Source: Deltaproteobacteria bacterium (lineage in GTDB: Bacteria > Myxococcota_A > Bradymonadia > UBA7976 > VGTA01). Taken from it: a stretch of 5,540 bases of DNA. Under the pieces are notes generated by a model. The model saw only the letters and a program-made list of their open reading frames with translations. It did not search any database and was not told the origin of the DNA. This document shows, piece after piece, positions 5,095 to 5,540 of the stretch. The first letter of the stretch is position 1; every line of letters begins with the position of its first letter. The position numbers and the translations under genes are program-made. The stretch spans positions 1-5,540 of the forward strand of contig VGTA01000266.1 in the NCBI GenBank assembly GCA_016874875.1, read 5' to 3'.

Positions 5095-5540
5095 ATGGCA
5101 GAACTCACCCCCTCCCCTTGGGCGCCCTTCAGCGCCGAGTCCCTCGCGGCGCGAGCGCGCCTTGAGCTCGCGCCGCGGCGAGAGGAGCAGCCGCGAGACG
5201 CCCAGCCGCCAGCGAGCGCCGACGAGGGCGCGGCGGCGGAGGCGCCCGCGACGCAGCTCAAGAGTCTCCCCACCCTGCGCCCCCCCCGCGAGTGGGGCCT
5301 CGGCGAGGGCGAGGGCGCCACCAGCCCTCAGAGTCTCGCCTTCCACGGCCTCCTCTTGCTCTTGGCGCTCTACCTGGTGCTGCGCGTGCGCCGAGAGCGC
5401 CGCGATGCGCCCGCAGCGCCCGCCGCCGCGCCCGCCCCCGCGCCCGCCCCCAAAGCCACCCCCGCCTCCCCCGCCAGGACCGCGCCCGCGCCGCGCCTCG
5501 TGGTCACGCCCCCCGCGGCGCGCAAGACTCTAGAGGAGCG
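5095..5540 (+). CDS. Single-pass membrane protein of unknown function, N-terminal part (runs off the right edge)
   Basis: The frame is open from ATG at 5095 to the window edge, 148 codons plus two bases. Codon third positions are almost all G or C, as in the neighbours. Residues 1-78 are polar, rich in Ala, Glu, Arg and Pro, with no signal peptide. Residues 81-97 form one clear hydrophobic helix (LAFHGLLLLLALYLVLR), followed at once by RVRRERR. By the positive-inside rule the C-terminal side would be cytoplasmic. Residues 104-133 are an Ala/Pro linker (repeated APA), after which a more ordinary sequence begins (PRLVVTPPAARKTLEE). The folded domain that would identify the protein lies beyond the window. 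Membrane anchor plus Ala/Pro linker resembles TonB-, TolA- or receptor-type layouts, but no family motif is visible. It is divergent from the MoxR operon and may share control with it. Confidence 0.8.
   Translation, partial: MAELTPSPWAPFSAESLAARARLELAPRREEQPRDAQPPASADEGAAAEAPATQLKSLPTLRPPREWGLGEGEGATSPQSLAFHGLLLLLALYLVLRVRRERRDAPAAPAAAPAPAPAPKATPASPARTAPAPRLVVTPPAARKTLEE

Noticed and set aside
5015..5533. 172-codon plus-strand frame starting at ATG 5015
   Set aside because: It is out of frame with the 5095 gene, lacks a ribosome binding site, and runs through the hairpin and T-tract. The 5095 frame has GGAG at the right spacing and a clean membrane helix.
1..5540. CRISPR arrays, tRNA or rRNA genes, insertion sequences, attachment sites
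   Set aside because: I saw no spaced direct repeats of CRISPR type, no cloverleaf or rRNA signatures, and no transposase motifs or terminal inverted repeats. The tandem repeats present are short, in frame and without spacers.

Overview
The window is extremely GC-rich (roughly three quarters G+C by eye). It is almost fully coding and looks like a chromosomal piece of a GC-rich bacterium with an envelope-directed operon. Protein composition follows the base bias: the 1048-residue protein has only six lysines by my count, while arginine, alanine, glycine and proline are abundant. A deltaproteobacterial or myxobacterial-type genome (Myxococcota, Bradymonadia and similar) would fit, but this is a guess from style. 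No rRNA, tRNA or other taxonomic marker is present.

Layout. Positions 1-4881 hold three tightly packed minus-strand genes, transcribed right to left. First is a very large membrane-anchored protein (4881 to 1735) whose C-terminal third looks like a DUF4350 domain. Second is a MoxR-family AAA+ ATPase (1775 to 540). Third is the N-terminal 181 codons of a DUF58 protein (543 to beyond base 1), which starts at a GTG overlapping the ATPase stop as GTGA. Positions 4882-5094 are a divergent intergenic region, AT-richer than its surroundings, with a perfect 17-bp palindrome, repeated GTGTT/AACAC half-sites, and a GC hairpin followed by seven T. From 5095 a plus-strand gene runs off the right edge. 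It encodes a single-pass membrane protein with an Ala/Pro-rich linker, and I cannot name it.

How the genes fit together. DUF4350, MoxR and DUF58 genes are a recurrent neighbourhood in many phyla. MoxR ATPases are thought to act as chaperone-like remodellers of partner proteins, often von Willebrand A or DUF58 proteins, in the envelope. Gene order and translational coupling support one operon controlled from the divergent region. The least ordinary points are the oversized DUF4350 protein, which appears to fuse an exported module, a Cna-B-like segment and the DUF4350 domain, and the organised operator-like array between the divergent genes. Several 9-10 bp G/C homopolymers lie inside the coding regions, including one at codons 4-7 of the DUF58 gene.
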